Positions 51,714-60,835 of a DNA stretch of 64,000 bases are shown here, piece after piece. The first letter of the stretch is position 1; each line of letters opens with the position of its first letter. A model generated the notes under the pieces. It was not told where the DNA came from. It worked only from the letters and a program-made list of their open reading frames with translations, and did not search any database. Source of the stretch: Terriglobia bacterium (GTDB lineage Bacteria > Acidobacteriota > Terriglobia > Terriglobales > Acidobacteriaceae). Made by a program: the position numbers and the translations under genes. The DNA is taken from contig JAIQFC010000009.1 of the NCBI GenBank assembly GCA_020073465.1, forward strand, positions 1-64,000. The letters run 5' to 3'.

Positions 51714-54524
51714 TCACGATCCGCAACACCTTTTGAACTTCAGGCCTGACCCGCAAGGACAAAGGTCGTTTCGCCCAACCTTGCTCTTTTTCCGGATCGC
51801 TTCCTTCGGGATCTTCAGCGCGGGAAGCTGGCGCGGGCTGCGCAGACGGAGCTCACCTGCTTTGATTCGATCGACCTTTCTAGCCTGAGTTTCGTACTCG
51901 GCAGCTTGTTCCGTGCCTTCAACGATATAGGGTCCCAACTCTTGAAGCGTACTGGAGGCAAGATGAAACTCCCCGCAGAATGCGAGTACAACCGCGTATT
52001 GGCAACGGACGGGAACCAAGGCACCAATCATCCCTTGGTCATGAATGAGAGGAAGCAAAAACTGCTCGGTGAAATCTCGGGCACCGACCGCGTCTCCCCT
52101 TTCAGTGAGACACTCATGGACGAAGTCCAGCCCGACTCGTACAGCAGAAATGAATGAACTGGATAGTAGGAAGAACTTGTGGGCATGGAGCTTTGCAAAA
52201 GGCTGCACTTGCCCCATCCTAGCTGCTGCCGAAGCCTGAAGATCCAGGCTGTCCGCCAACCTCTTTACTTCGTCCTGGTTTTCATCAAAATTTCGGATTT
52301 TGGCCTTGGTCTCATACAGCTTATGAAAGAGCACGTCGTTGATCGAGATGCCTAGCAGCTGGTAGTACTCGCCGACCAACCGGGTGGCGATCTGGTGAGC
52401 TAGGTCGGGGCGTCCGCTGGTGAGTAGGCCGTGAGCGTAGTTGTAGGTAACAATCCGGCGCGCCATGGCGTCCTGGCTCGAAGCGAGCGCGCGACGGTAG
52501 GCACCTTGGAGCTTAGTCAGATCTGATTCCAATCCAATAAACAGTAGCTCCTTTGAGAGAGCCGCCGTTCGGATGGTTTCAGAGGGCACGAACTCCTTGA
52601 GGAGCGCCTGAATGTTCTCGATGTGGGGGCGAGCCGCTGCGACGTTCTTCCGGTTGATAGCCCAGTACGCGAGCGTGTCTTCGGCCCAAAACCTGTCTTC
52701 AGGCGACAGGGATGTATCGTTGGCTGCCTTCATGAGCAGATCAGACATTTCGTCCTCAAGCCCGAACTCAAGCACAATCTCCGCAGTGTTCGTGAGCAAG
52801 TCGACCAAATTTTGGATGCGCTTGGTCTCGAACATGAGGCGCGCCAGCAAGCGAAAACGGTCAGGGCCTCCACCTTCCCGATGCGCCCAAACGAACTGAT
52901 AAAGCTCTTCACGAGCACTCGCTACAACGGCAGCAGGAACTTCCGAGAGAAGCTCGCTCACCAACAGTCGGAAACTGTCATGCAGAATGACGTCGCCGCC
53001 TGCTGAGGATCGAATGATCCCCCACGAGTGGAGTGCATGGAGGTGACGGGCGGCCTGAGTGCGGGTCAGCCCCAGCGCGGGCGCTGTCACTTGGAGAACG
53101 ACGTCACGATGAAATGGAACGGTAAAGATCGCTAGCAAAGAGGCAAATGCCTTCGTGTCTTCGGACAGCCGTTCGAGAACCTGAGAAACGATGACCTCTT
53201 GACTGGTCGTATGAATTGAGACGTGATCTGAAAGATCCGCAACGTAGGAAGCCACGTTGCCCTGGTACGCTTCTTTGCAGATCCTGCTCGCATCCCGTAC
53301 AAACAGTGGTAGAGCACCTGTGAGATCGTGAAGCCGCTCGAAGTCCTCGATGCTGCCGAAGCATCCGATGGCCGTTGCTTCTTGTGCAATGGTGTCTCTG
53401 GACCAGCCGGATAGCGTCTCCGCCCTTGCTCCGGTCGAGGTCACAAAGAACTCGCTGCCGGGCCAATCCTGTGCGAGGACGATCCATTTCACGCTTCGCA
53501 TGGAACGAACGATTTCGACCATCACATCGTTGGCTACACGGTGAGCATTATCGAAAACGATCGTCATGCCCTTGCGGTGCTCGGCCACATAGCGGTCGAT
53601 GACCCGAAGGCTTTGGATACCGGAGACGCCGGGCAGCAAAATCTTTTGCCGCTCTGGGCTGGTGTCGGGAAGAACATATGCGGCCATCTCTCTGGCAAGC
53701 GCGGAAGGAATACCTGCACTTGGCATCTCTGCCACATCGAAATAGAGCAACGGATCGGCGGTATGGGCGCCGACCTCGCCAACCCATGACGTCTTGCCTG
53801 ATCCAGAGAAGCCAGTGAGGAGACGAACCAGTTCTTCAGATTGATATGCAGGTTCGCTCTCCTGTGGCCGGTAGTTGTCCAATGCTTCTGGCAGATTTTG
53901 GAGCTGAGTGATCAGTTGCTCCAAGAGTGGTTGCAACTCTTCAGCCTTAAGCGCGTGTTCGTTCTGCATTGCCCCCGTCGCCAGATATTGAACCAGCGCC
54001 CCTAGCTTCCAGACGAGGGTTTCCGGCTGCAAGGTAGAATGCGGCACCTGTCTTGCTAGACGGACACACGTCTCAGACATCTCAGGCAGGGAAGCGCCTG
54101 GAACAGGAAGAAGTGAGGCGTCGCCGGTGCAGGTCAATGGGGTCCGCAGATGTACGTCAGCAGGCCAGTCGTTCTGAACTCGGCGCGCCAGGTCAGGTCC
54201 AGGTTCTGCGTTCGAAATAATCCAGCATACTGGTATGCCGGCCCGATGGTTGGATTGGTGTTCCTTGCGGATCTCCGCGAAGCGTTCAAGAACGTCGGAG
54301 ATATCACCGAAAGTGAGATTATCCGTCCGTTTCTTTACCTGGATATAGAGCCGCTGCTCTGGAAGCTCCGCTTCGATGTCCTCGTCTCGCTCAACGCTAA
54401 TCTGACTCCACCCAATCCGAGCCCCACTCAAGAGAATGGAAACGGCGTACAGGTGCTGGTACAAGAAACCACCGTGGACGTTCTCGATTCGCCGTAGCTG
54501 TGCTTCATCTAGTACGGGTGGCAT
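51714..54524 (-). CDS. Nuclease-STAND NTPase-helical repeat-SEC-C protein (Avs-like)
   Basis: 936 residues. The N-terminal ~100 residues look like a DUF4297/Cap4-type PD-(D/E)xK nuclease (GGFLYQHLYAVSILLSG, VERDEDIEAE, YIQVKKR). A P-loop follows at residues 238-246 (GFSGSGKTSW) with downstream MTIVFDNAHRV, indicating a STAND/AAA-type NTPase. The long remainder is TPR-like helical repeat. The very end is a zinc-binding SEC-C motif, GRNDLCPCGSGLKFKRCCGS. Effector-NTPase-sensor order is that of Avs-type antiphage proteins. It is divergent from the HEPN gene with ~170 bases between. Confidence 0.75.
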   Translation of the reverse strand: MPPVLDEAQLRRIENVHGGFLYQHLYAVSILLSGARIGWSQISVERDEDIEAELPEQRLYIQVKKRTDNLTFGDISDVLERFAEIRKEHQSNHRAGIPVCWIISNAEPGPDLARRVQNDWPADVHLRTPLTCTGDASLLPVPGASLPEMSETCVRLARQVPHSTLQPETLVWKLGALVQYLATGAMQNEHALKAEELQPLLEQLITQLQNLPEALDNYRPQESEPAYQSEELVRLLTGFSGSGKTSWVGEVGAHTADPLLYFDVAEMPSAGIPSALAREMAAYVLPDTSPERQKILLPGVSGIQSLRVIDRYVAEHRKGMTIVFDNAHRVANDVMVEIVRSMRSVKWIVLAQDWPGSEFFVTSTGARAETLSGWSRDTIAQEATAIGCFGSIEDFERLHDLTGALPLFVRDASRICKEAYQGNVASYVADLSDHVSIHTTSQEVIVSQVLERLSEDTKAFASLLAIFTVPFHRDVVLQVTAPALGLTRTQAARHLHALHSWGIIRSSAGGDVILHDSFRLLVSELLSEVPAAVVASAREELYQFVWAHREGGGPDRFRLLARLMFETKRIQNLVDLLTNTAEIVLEFGLEDEMSDLLMKAANDTSLSPEDRFWAEDTLAYWAINRKNVAAARPHIENIQALLKEFVPSETIRTAALSKELLFIGLESDLTKLQGAYRRALASSQDAMARRIVTYNYAHGLLTSGRPDLAHQIATRLVGEYYQLLGISINDVLFHKLYETKAKIRNFDENQDEVKRLADSLDLQASAAARMGQVQPFAKLHAHKFFLLSSSFISAVRVGLDFVHECLTERGDAVGARDFTEQFLLPLIHDQGMIGALVPVRCQYAVVLAFCGEFHLASSTLQELGPYIVEGTEQAAEYETQARKVDRIKAGELRLRSPRQLPALKIPKEAIRKKSKVGRNDLCPCGSGLKFKRCCGS

Positions 54525-54694
54525 TGTCCCTGCGTCCTTACTCGAATAATGTCGCCGAGACTAACAATTGTATTTGGTTTGCTCGTCAAGAGTGAGCCTC
54601 TCGTCGTAGAGGCCGAAACAGATTTCCATTGTGTGTGGCTGATCAGGCTGGGCGGGAGGCGAATTGTTATCCTCGGCGACTTAGAATAGGGAGC

Positions 54695-56254
54695 ATGGCC
54701 GAGAATCCTTCAGATCCTGTGGCGTTTTATGACGCTCTAGTAAAGGTTGAGTTAGCCGGAAGGAGCGTTGCCGAAGCCCTAGAGATCCTCGGGCACCTCG
54801 TCGACCTCTCTGATGACCTCGGGAAACCCGATGGCGCGCGCAGGGCTTTGGAAATGGCGGACCAACTGGAATCGATGAAGATCGAGGAGAGTGACGCGGC
54901 GCTTCTGGAATATTTCCGCGCGAATACGTGGGCCGCCCTTAATCGGCATGAGACCGCCAATCCATGGGACTGGGAACACCCGGCACTCGGAAACCAGATT
55001 TTCCATCTCCGCAAATGTGTCAGTCATTCTGGCTTCGCCAAGATGGGTAAGCTTCGGCGCTGCCAGGTCTTCACGAATCTTGGGAACTGTATGGATACGG
55101 TCGGCCGGTTTGTCGAAGCGCTCGAATATTGGGAGCAAGCGCTCGCCCTGCAGCCTAAGTTCGGAATGGCTGTTGGAAACCGGGGCTGTGGATTAGAGAC
55201 TTATGCTCAAGCACTCTATGACCGGGGCCATCAACTGCTCTTTGCCAAGTTCGCTCACGCAGGTGTCACGTCGGCACTCGGGAAAGACGTCTTGTTTGAT
55301 GGGATCTATCCGCAAGCCTTGGCTCATTTTGAGTCGGTCAAGAACCGGATTGAGTCGGTGGTGCCAAATCTCAGCGAAATTGATATTCATGACCATCCCA
55401 TGGGCGACAAAGAGGACGAACAAGGCTATCGTGCATGGTGTTTACAAAACAGGCTATTCCTCAATCCACTCAACGATCTTGGCCCACACTCGATTGCCAA
55501 TCGAGACGTATTGATGTTGCCCACTTTCACGACGAAGGTGAAAGAGCCGCCAACGCTGGTCGGCTTTTTCAACCAACTGAAGCAAGAGTACGCATCGGCG
55601 CGCTGGCTCCTGTATGAAGGGATCCAAACGGATAAAGTCCACTTCTCCGATCGCGAAGTTCTCTTGTACAACACACTTGACTACTCCTGTCATTCTCTTG
55701 CCGTTGAAAAGACCAAAATCGCTTTTCGGATGGCATATTCACTGTTCGACAAGCTGGCTTTCTTCCTAAACGAATACCTCCAGCTCGGGATAAAGGACCG
55801 CGACGTTTACTTCAAAACCCTCTGGTACCAACACCGCAGCTCGAAGCCGTTCCCGCTCCGCTCGCAGTTCGTGAATCTGGACAACTTGCCCTTTCGCGGT
55901 CTGTTCTGGCTCGCGAAAGATCTATTCGACGAACAATACGGTGACGTCATCGAGCCCGAAGCGCGCGACTACTACGTGATTCGCAATCGCTTGGAGCACA
56001 GCTACCTCAGGGTTCACGAAGACTTCGCAGGTATCATGCCTCCCGAGTTGGAAATCTTCTCGAATCGTCTGGCGTATTCCATAGCTCGGGGCGACCTCAA
56101 CGCAAAGACGTTGAGGCTTTTCAAACTGGTCCGCGCGGCAATGATTTACGTACTTCTCGGGATGCATCGCGAAGAAGCCCGCAGGGTGCACGATGAACAA
56201 AAGTCTGCGCTCCCGATGCACATCGCTCTCTGGGAAGATGATTGGAAACGATGA
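54695..56254 (+). CDS. TPR-HEPN protein (LA2681-like HEPN ribonuclease candidate)
   Basis: From the ATG at 54695 (AGGGAG upstream) the product has 519 residues; the track start is 66 bases earlier. The N-terminal half has TPR units (RRCQVFTNLGNCMDTVGRFVEALEYWEQALAL). The C-terminal half is helical with the HEPN RNase motif RNRLEH (R430-x4-H435) in YYVIRNRLEHSYL and matches the LA2681-like HEPN pattern. HEPN proteins often act as RNases in abortive infection. It shares a promoter region with the STAND gene, suggesting a joint module. Confidence 0.72.
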   Translation: MAENPSDPVAFYDALVKVELAGRSVAEALEILGHLVDLSDDLGKPDGARRALEMADQLESMKIEESDAALLEYFRANTWAALNRHETANPWDWEHPALGNQIFHLRKCVSHSGFAKMGKLRRCQVFTNLGNCMDTVGRFVEALEYWEQALALQPKFGMAVGNRGCGLETYAQALYDRGHQLLFAKFAHAGVTSALGKDVLFDGIYPQALAHFESVKNRIESVVPNLSEIDIHDHPMGDKEDEQGYRAWCLQNRLFLNPLNDLGPHSIANRDVLMLPTFTTKVKEPPTLVGFFNQLKQEYASARWLLYEGIQTDKVHFSDREVLLYNTLDYSCHSLAVEKTKIAFRMAYSLFDKLAFFLNEYLQLGIKDRDVYFKTLWYQHRSSKPFPLRSQFVNLDNLPFRGLFWLAKDLFDEQYGDVIEPEARDYYVIRNRLEHSYLRVHEDFAGIMPPELEIFSNRLAYSIARGDLNAKTLRLFKLVRAAMIYVLLGMHREEARRVHDEQKSALPMHIALWEDDWKR

Positions 56255-56287
56255 TGTCCTCGACATTGCCAGTTGGTTGCGTGACTG

Positions 56288-56539
56288 TCATGTCCCGTAC
56301 TTCATACCGTTGCCCCCTGACGACCCGTTGCGTTTCCGGTTCGCCTGTTCGATTTCCTGTTTGATCCATTCTGCAAGCTCTGCGGGGCAGAAGCGCACTG
56401 CACCCTTGACGTGGAAGCAAGGGATCAGTCCAGCCTTGGCCATCTTGTAGATGTGCTGTGGCGTAACGCCCAGCATTTTTGCCACCTCAGCAACTTTCAG
56501 GGCCTCTTTGCGGTTTTCTAAGATCTCGATCAGTCTCAT
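56288..56539 (-). CDS. HTH_17/excisionase-like DNA-binding protein
   Basis: 83 residues: KVAEVAKMLGVTPQHIYKMAKAGLIPCFHVKGAVRFCPAELAEWIKQE is a complete excisionase-type HTH with wing. It is convergent with the HEPN gene (34 bases) and divergent from the rightward virB operon, with a 536-base leader between. It could regulate transfer genes or help excision. Confidence 0.75.
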   Translation of the reverse strand: MRLIEILENRKEALKVAEVAKMLGVTPQHIYKMAKAGLIPCFHVKGAVRFCPAELAEWIKQEIEQANRKRNGSSGGNGMKYGT

Positions 56540-57075
56540 CGCCGTTAAACTTTTGAGTAACCTGTGCGGTCGTCAAAAGCACCTCCGATTCAATCCCCAG
56601 ATTTTTCTTGCCTGAAAGAGACACGAACACAACAATTGCCAACCCGTTTGCGCGACGAGAGTTGCTGATTGTTTGTGTGAGTTGCCCAGGCAGACACAGG
56701 GAGGGCAATGGACAATCCAGTAATAACCCAGCGGCACGCGAAGAGTTGCAGTGGCGCACGTCATAAACTTCTCGGCTGACGCGATTCGCGCCGAAAGCGC
56801 CCCGACAAGGCGCTATTCACTTAGACACTTGATAAGTACGATGCGTTCCGAGCACCTCAAGTAAGACTTTAAATGTCTCTGAATTGTCAAAACTTCGGCT
56901 GCTCGGGGATAGGTGCCGCTGTATCCCGCGTCCCGCGCGGTGTTCAACGGAATCAATTTTCTTAAACTGCGTGGGCCAGAACCGCATTTGGCCTCTGGAA
57001 GCAGAACTTCCAGCATCTCTTCCGCGTCTGAGTGTTCATACGTGCAGCAAGACTGCACGTTTCAGGATGTGACTT
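56540..57075 (+). promoter_or_regulatory. Leader of the virB operon with two tandem hairpins
   Basis: No supportable gene. Near its end are two hairpins with 5-base loops: CTGGAAG-CAGAA-CTTCCAG (56995-57013) and ACGTGCAG-CAAGA-CTGCACGT (57040-57060). The second ends 15 bases before the virB2 ATG and just before AGGA. A role in translational or transcriptional control of the pilus operon is plausible. Confidence 0.5.
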
Positions 57076-57327
57076 ATGAACCTGATGCTCACGCTGATCC
57101 TTCTGCAATCCGGCAACAGTCCATGGGAAAACGCTGTCCAGCAGCTCCAAACGGCCTTCACTGGCCCGATTGCCAAGGGTCTGAGCCTTGTCGCAATCGT
57201 GGTTGGCGGTTTGATGTTTGCCTTCGGTGAAGGCGGAAACAAGCGGATGTTTGCCGGAATTGTCTTCGGCATTGGAATGGCAATCGCAGCGGTGAACTTT
57301 CTGTCCTGGCTCTTTCCGGGATCGTAG
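57076..57327 (+). CDS. virB2: VirB2/TrbC-type pilin subunit
   Basis: 83 residues. A short N-terminal hydrophobic stretch is followed by two membrane helices (GLSLVAIVVGGLMFAFG and MFAGIVFGIGMAIAAVNFLSWLF) separated by a short basic loop (EGGNKRM), the VirB2/TrbC pattern. It is the major conjugative pilus subunit and first gene of the rightward mating-pair operon. The leader peptide is unusually short, so processing may differ. Confidence 0.85.
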   Translation: MNLMLTLILLQSGNSPWENAVQQLQTAFTGPIAKGLSLVAIVVGGLMFAFGEGGNKRMFAGIVFGIGMAIAAVNFLSWLFPGS

Positions 57328-57336
57328 GAGATAGCA

Positions 57337-57636
57337 ATGCCGACGGAGCGCCGTATCAACGCCACTCACAAGGCGATCAACAAACCGCTCACAATTCTGG
57401 GCGCGGAAAGAAAGCTGTTCTTCGTTGCGCTCATCATGGGCGCGGCGGCTTTCAACCTTTTCGGCAGTTTATTCGGCGGCATGTTGCTCTTCGGGTGCCT
57501 CTTCCTTCTGGCGCAGTGGGCGACGAGGACGGACCCGCAGATCCTGCGAATCCTGCTCAACTCGGGCAAGTTCCGTCGTGAGTATGACCCGGCGAAGTTC
57601 TTCGAGCCGAGTCTCCGGGTGATTGAACATGCTTAG
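57337..57636 (+). CDS. virB3: VirB3/TrbD-type inner-membrane protein
   Basis: 99 residues with a charged N-terminus (TERRINATHKAINKPLTILGAERKLFF), one hydrophobic hairpin (AAFNLFGSLFGGMLLFGCLFLLAQWA) and a cytosolic tail, as in VirB3/TrbD. It lies 9 bases after virB2 and overlaps virB4 by 14 bases. VirB3 works with VirB4 at the inner-membrane channel base. Confidence 0.85.
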   Translation: MPTERRINATHKAINKPLTILGAERKLFFVALIMGAAAFNLFGSLFGGMLLFGCLFLLAQWATRTDPQILRILLNSGKFRREYDPAKFFEPSLRVIEHA

Positions 57637-60079
57637 GCTTTCAAAGATCGTCAAGAGCTACAAGGAGACCGGAGCTCTCAATGAGCATGTGGCGGTCTTT
57701 GGCTTTCTGGATGATCAGGTCTTCTTGACCAAAGGCGGTGACGTTGGCGTTGTACTCAGAGTCGAGGGAGTTGATTACGAGTGTTTGGATCACAAGCAGA
57801 CTGACAGCCTGACCAAGCGCCTGGAATCAGCTCTACGGCTTCTGGGGCCGCAGTACCGCGTCTATCAGATCCTCTTCAAGTCCAGTGGCGAGACGATCCC
57901 GCATGGCGAATACGACAACCCGGTCGTGAGGCAAGCGGTTGATGACCGGACAGCCTACTTTGAGAGGAAAGCCGGCGAACTCTACTCCCTCCGGATTTAC
58001 TACGTCATCCTCTATGAAGGCATGGCGCATCATCGCAGCGTCACGGGTGCGATTGCGAAGCTCGCGTCGGAGCCGAAGGAAGGGCTCGAAGAGCTGAGGG
58101 GCTTGCTCAGCAGTAAGAAGCAAACCCTATTGATCGGCAGTGCGATTGACAGGCAACACCGCACGTTGCGGCATCAAGTTCGCAGCCTCATTCTTCAGCT
58201 CAGCGATTTTGTCGCGATTGAAACGTGCGGCAAGCAGGAAGCCTTCAAGGTTCTGAAAAGGCTCCTGAACTTTTCCCCGGCGAAGATTGCACATGCGCGG
58301 CTGAAATATGACACGCATGTGGATTACTTCCTGGCTGATTCGGCGCTTGAGTGTTATCCGGGTCATCTCCTGATCGACGACTGCTACGTGAAAGCCCTCT
58401 CCCTAAAAGAGCCCACCGCGCAGAGCTGGCCCTTGATTCTTCGGCAATTGCTGGAAGTCGGGGCCAGCTATCACATCGTTACGGAGTGGAAGGCACAGGA
58501 CAATACGGCCGCCCGCAAGCGGATTCAGTCCATGCGGCGTCACTTCCACAACAGCAAGACTTCGCTCTTTAGCCAGCTCAAGGCCGACGGCTCAACGAAT
58601 CCGGGCGAACTGCTGGTAGACGACTCCAAGGAATCGCTCGTCCGCAGCCTTGGTGAATGCCTGAAGGAAATCGAGCTTAATGGGAATTACTTCGGGGAGT
58701 TCTCGCTCACGGTCGTTGTTTACGACAAGGACTTATCTGCCGTCGAAAAGGCGTGCGCTGAGTTCTACAAAGTGTTTTCGATGCACGATGGCTTGCTGTT
58801 CGAGGAACGCTACAACCTGCTGAATGCGTTCTTCGCGACAGTTCCGGGAAACCGCCATTTCAATCTTCGGTATCTCTGGTTGCTGAACGCAAATTATGCT
58901 GACTATTCGTTTCTGTTCACGTTGCACAGTGGGGAGCGACAGAACAAGCACCTAAAAGCCGAATACTTGGCAGTGCTTGAGACGAATCACGGTACGCCTT
59001 ACTTCCTGAACCTGCACTATCAGGACACGGCTCACACCGTTGTCCTGGGCCGAACCGGATCGGGCAAGTCGTTTTTCCTAAACTTCCTCATCACGAATCT
59101 ACAGAAGTACGACCCGTACACGTTCATTTTCGATCTGGGAGGGAGTTTTAGCAGCGTTACACAGCTCTTTGGCGGCGCTTATCTGAAGGTCAGCGCGGAG
59201 CATTCGGAATTCACGATCAATCCGTTTTCACTGGAGCCGACACCTGAGAACCTGAACTTCCTTTTCTCTTTCGTCAAGGTGCTCGCCGAAGGTCGTGGCG
59301 TGATTCCTCTGACACAGGCGGAAGAAAAGGATCTCTTCGGACAGATCCAGAACCTGTACATCCTGCCGGCGAACTTGCGGACCCTGAGCGTCTTGGCAAA
59401 TACGTTGCAGAAATCGTTGGCCAATCGGCTGGAGAAGTGGGTGCGGGGCGGGCAATACGAGCACGTCTTCGACAACGAGAGCGATACGCTGACGCTTTCG
59501 CATTTTCAGTGTTTCGATTTCGAGGGGATGGACCGCTACCCCGGACTGATTGAGCCTCTGCTCTTCTACATCCTGCATCGGGCGAATGCATTCATCTACA
59601 GCTCGGAGGCTGTCACGAAGTTCAAGGCGTTCTTCATTGATGAGGCTTGGCGATTCTTCGGGCATCCGGCAATTCGCAACTACATCGTGGAGGCCCTGAA
59701 GACCTGGCGCAAGAAGAATGCCGCCATGATCCTCTCGACGCAATCACTCGATGAGTTGGACAAGTCGGAGATTGTGAACGTTGTGATTGAAAGCTGTGCA
59801 ACCAAGATTTTTCTGGCAAACCCGGACATGGATCGCGACCTGTACCGGAACACTTTCCACTTGAACGACAACGAGATTGAGATGATTTCGGCCCTGATTC
59901 CCAAGCGGCAGGCTTTGGTGAAGCGGCCCGATCTGGCGAAGGTCGTCAACCTTGAGGTTGATGAAAAGAGCTACTGGCTGTACACGAGCGACCCGAATGA
60001 GAGTTTCAGGCGCGAGCAGGCGTTTCGTGAGCATGGCTTTGAAAAAGGTTTGGAGGTTTTGGCAAGGAGTTCCCTATGA
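57623..60079 (+). CDS. virB4: VirB4/TrbE/CagE-type transfer ATPase
   Basis: 818 residues, the usual VirB4 length. The N-terminal region is CagE_TrbE_VirB type; the C-terminal ATPase domain has Walker A LGRTGSGKSFFLNFLI and Walker B FKAFFIDEAWRFFG, then LSTQSLDEL. It is the largest and most conserved energy unit of type IV secretion, needed for pilus biogenesis. It overlaps the next gene by 4 bases. Confidence 0.95.
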   Translation: MNMLRLSKIVKSYKETGALNEHVAVFGFLDDQVFLTKGGDVGVVLRVEGVDYECLDHKQTDSLTKRLESALRLLGPQYRVYQILFKSSGETIPHGEYDNPVVRQAVDDRTAYFERKAGELYSLRIYYVILYEGMAHHRSVTGAIAKLASEPKEGLEELRGLLSSKKQTLLIGSAIDRQHRTLRHQVRSLILQLSDFVAIETCGKQEAFKVLKRLLNFSPAKIAHARLKYDTHVDYFLADSALECYPGHLLIDDCYVKALSLKEPTAQSWPLILRQLLEVGASYHIVTEWKAQDNTAARKRIQSMRRHFHNSKTSLFSQLKADGSTNPGELLVDDSKESLVRSLGECLKEIELNGNYFGEFSLTVVVYDKDLSAVEKACAEFYKVFSMHDGLLFEERYNLLNAFFATVPGNRHFNLRYLWLLNANYADYSFLFTLHSGERQNKHLKAEYLAVLETNHGTPYFLNLHYQDTAHTVVLGRTGSGKSFFLNFLITNLQKYDPYTFIFDLGGSFSSVTQLFGGAYLKVSAEHSEFTINPFSLEPTPENLNFLFSFVKVLAEGRGVIPLTQAEEKDLFGQIQNLYILPANLRTLSVLANTLQKSLANRLEKWVRGGQYEHVFDNESDTLTLSHFQCFDFEGMDRYPGLIEPLLFYILHRANAFIYSSEAVTKFKAFFIDEAWRFFGHPAIRNYIVEALKTWRKKNAAMILSTQSLDELDKSEIVNVVIESCATKIFLANPDMDRDLYRNTFHLNDNEIEMISALIPKRQALVKRPDLAKVVNLEVDEKSYWLYTSDPNESFRREQAFREHGFEKGLEVLARSSL

Positions 60080-60831
60080 AACGAGCAATCACAATCACTT
60101 TCCTCGCGGTCCTGGCGCTTTCGGCTGCGGCCCAGAATCGCGAGGCACGAACGGTCAAATATGCAGCCAAGGACATCGTTCTGATTAAGGCGAAGCTCCG
60201 CTATACGACGCTGATTGTCCTCCCCCAGAACGAGAAGATTCTCGACTTCGTTACCGGGGACAAGGATTTCTGGGTGGTCGAAGGAACCCAGAATTTCTGT
60301 TATATCAAACCGGCGAAGCAAGGAACGAGCACGGACGTGACGCTGATTACTGCGTCGGGCAACGTGTATTCGTTCCTCGTGAAGGAAGTCGGAGAAAGCG
60401 ATGATCCCGACGTGAAGGTGTTCATCGAGCCCAAGGATCAGTCCATCGTCCAGGCTATTAATGCTCCTCCCAAGTTTGTGCCATCGAGCGACGTGGAAGC
60501 GTTGCGAGTGCAGGCTGCAATTGCTGCAACTCGCGCTGAGCGAGACAAAGAGACCTTCCGAGCCGATTATCCGGTGAACAGGCTGAAATTCGACTACGCC
60601 TTTGATAAGGACAAGAAGCCCTTTCTCGTGTCGGCGATCTATCACGATGACAGGTTCACGTACATCCGCTCTGCCGCACAGGAGAAGCCCACGCTATACG
60701 AGGTCAAAGACGGCTCACCGAATCTCATCAACTTTGATCTGCGGAACGGCGTTTATGTCGTGCCGAAGATCCTTGACTCTGGCTATCTCGTAATCGGGAA
60801 GCACCGCATGGATTTCAAGAGGCAGGAGTAG
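60076..60831 (+). CDS. virB9: VirB9/TrbG-type outer-membrane core protein
   Basis: 251 residues. A signal peptide (MKRAITITFLAVLALSAAAQ) precedes the VirB9/CagX fold (PNEKILDF-like LPQNEKILDFVTGDKDFWVVEG, VTLITASGNVYSFLV, and C-terminal NGVYVVPKILDSGYLVIGKHRMDF). It joins VirB10 in the periplasmic core complex. The start overlaps virB4 by 4 bases. Confidence 0.9.
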   Translation: MKRAITITFLAVLALSAAAQNREARTVKYAAKDIVLIKAKLRYTTLIVLPQNEKILDFVTGDKDFWVVEGTQNFCYIKPAKQGTSTDVTLITASGNVYSFLVKEVGESDDPDVKVFIEPKDQSIVQAINAPPKFVPSSDVEALRVQAAIAATRAERDKETFRADYPVNRLKFDYAFDKDKKPFLVSAIYHDDRFTYIRSAAQEKPTLYEVKDGSPNLINFDLRNGVYVVPKILDSGYLVIGKHRMDFKRQE

Positions 60832-60835
60832 TGCC

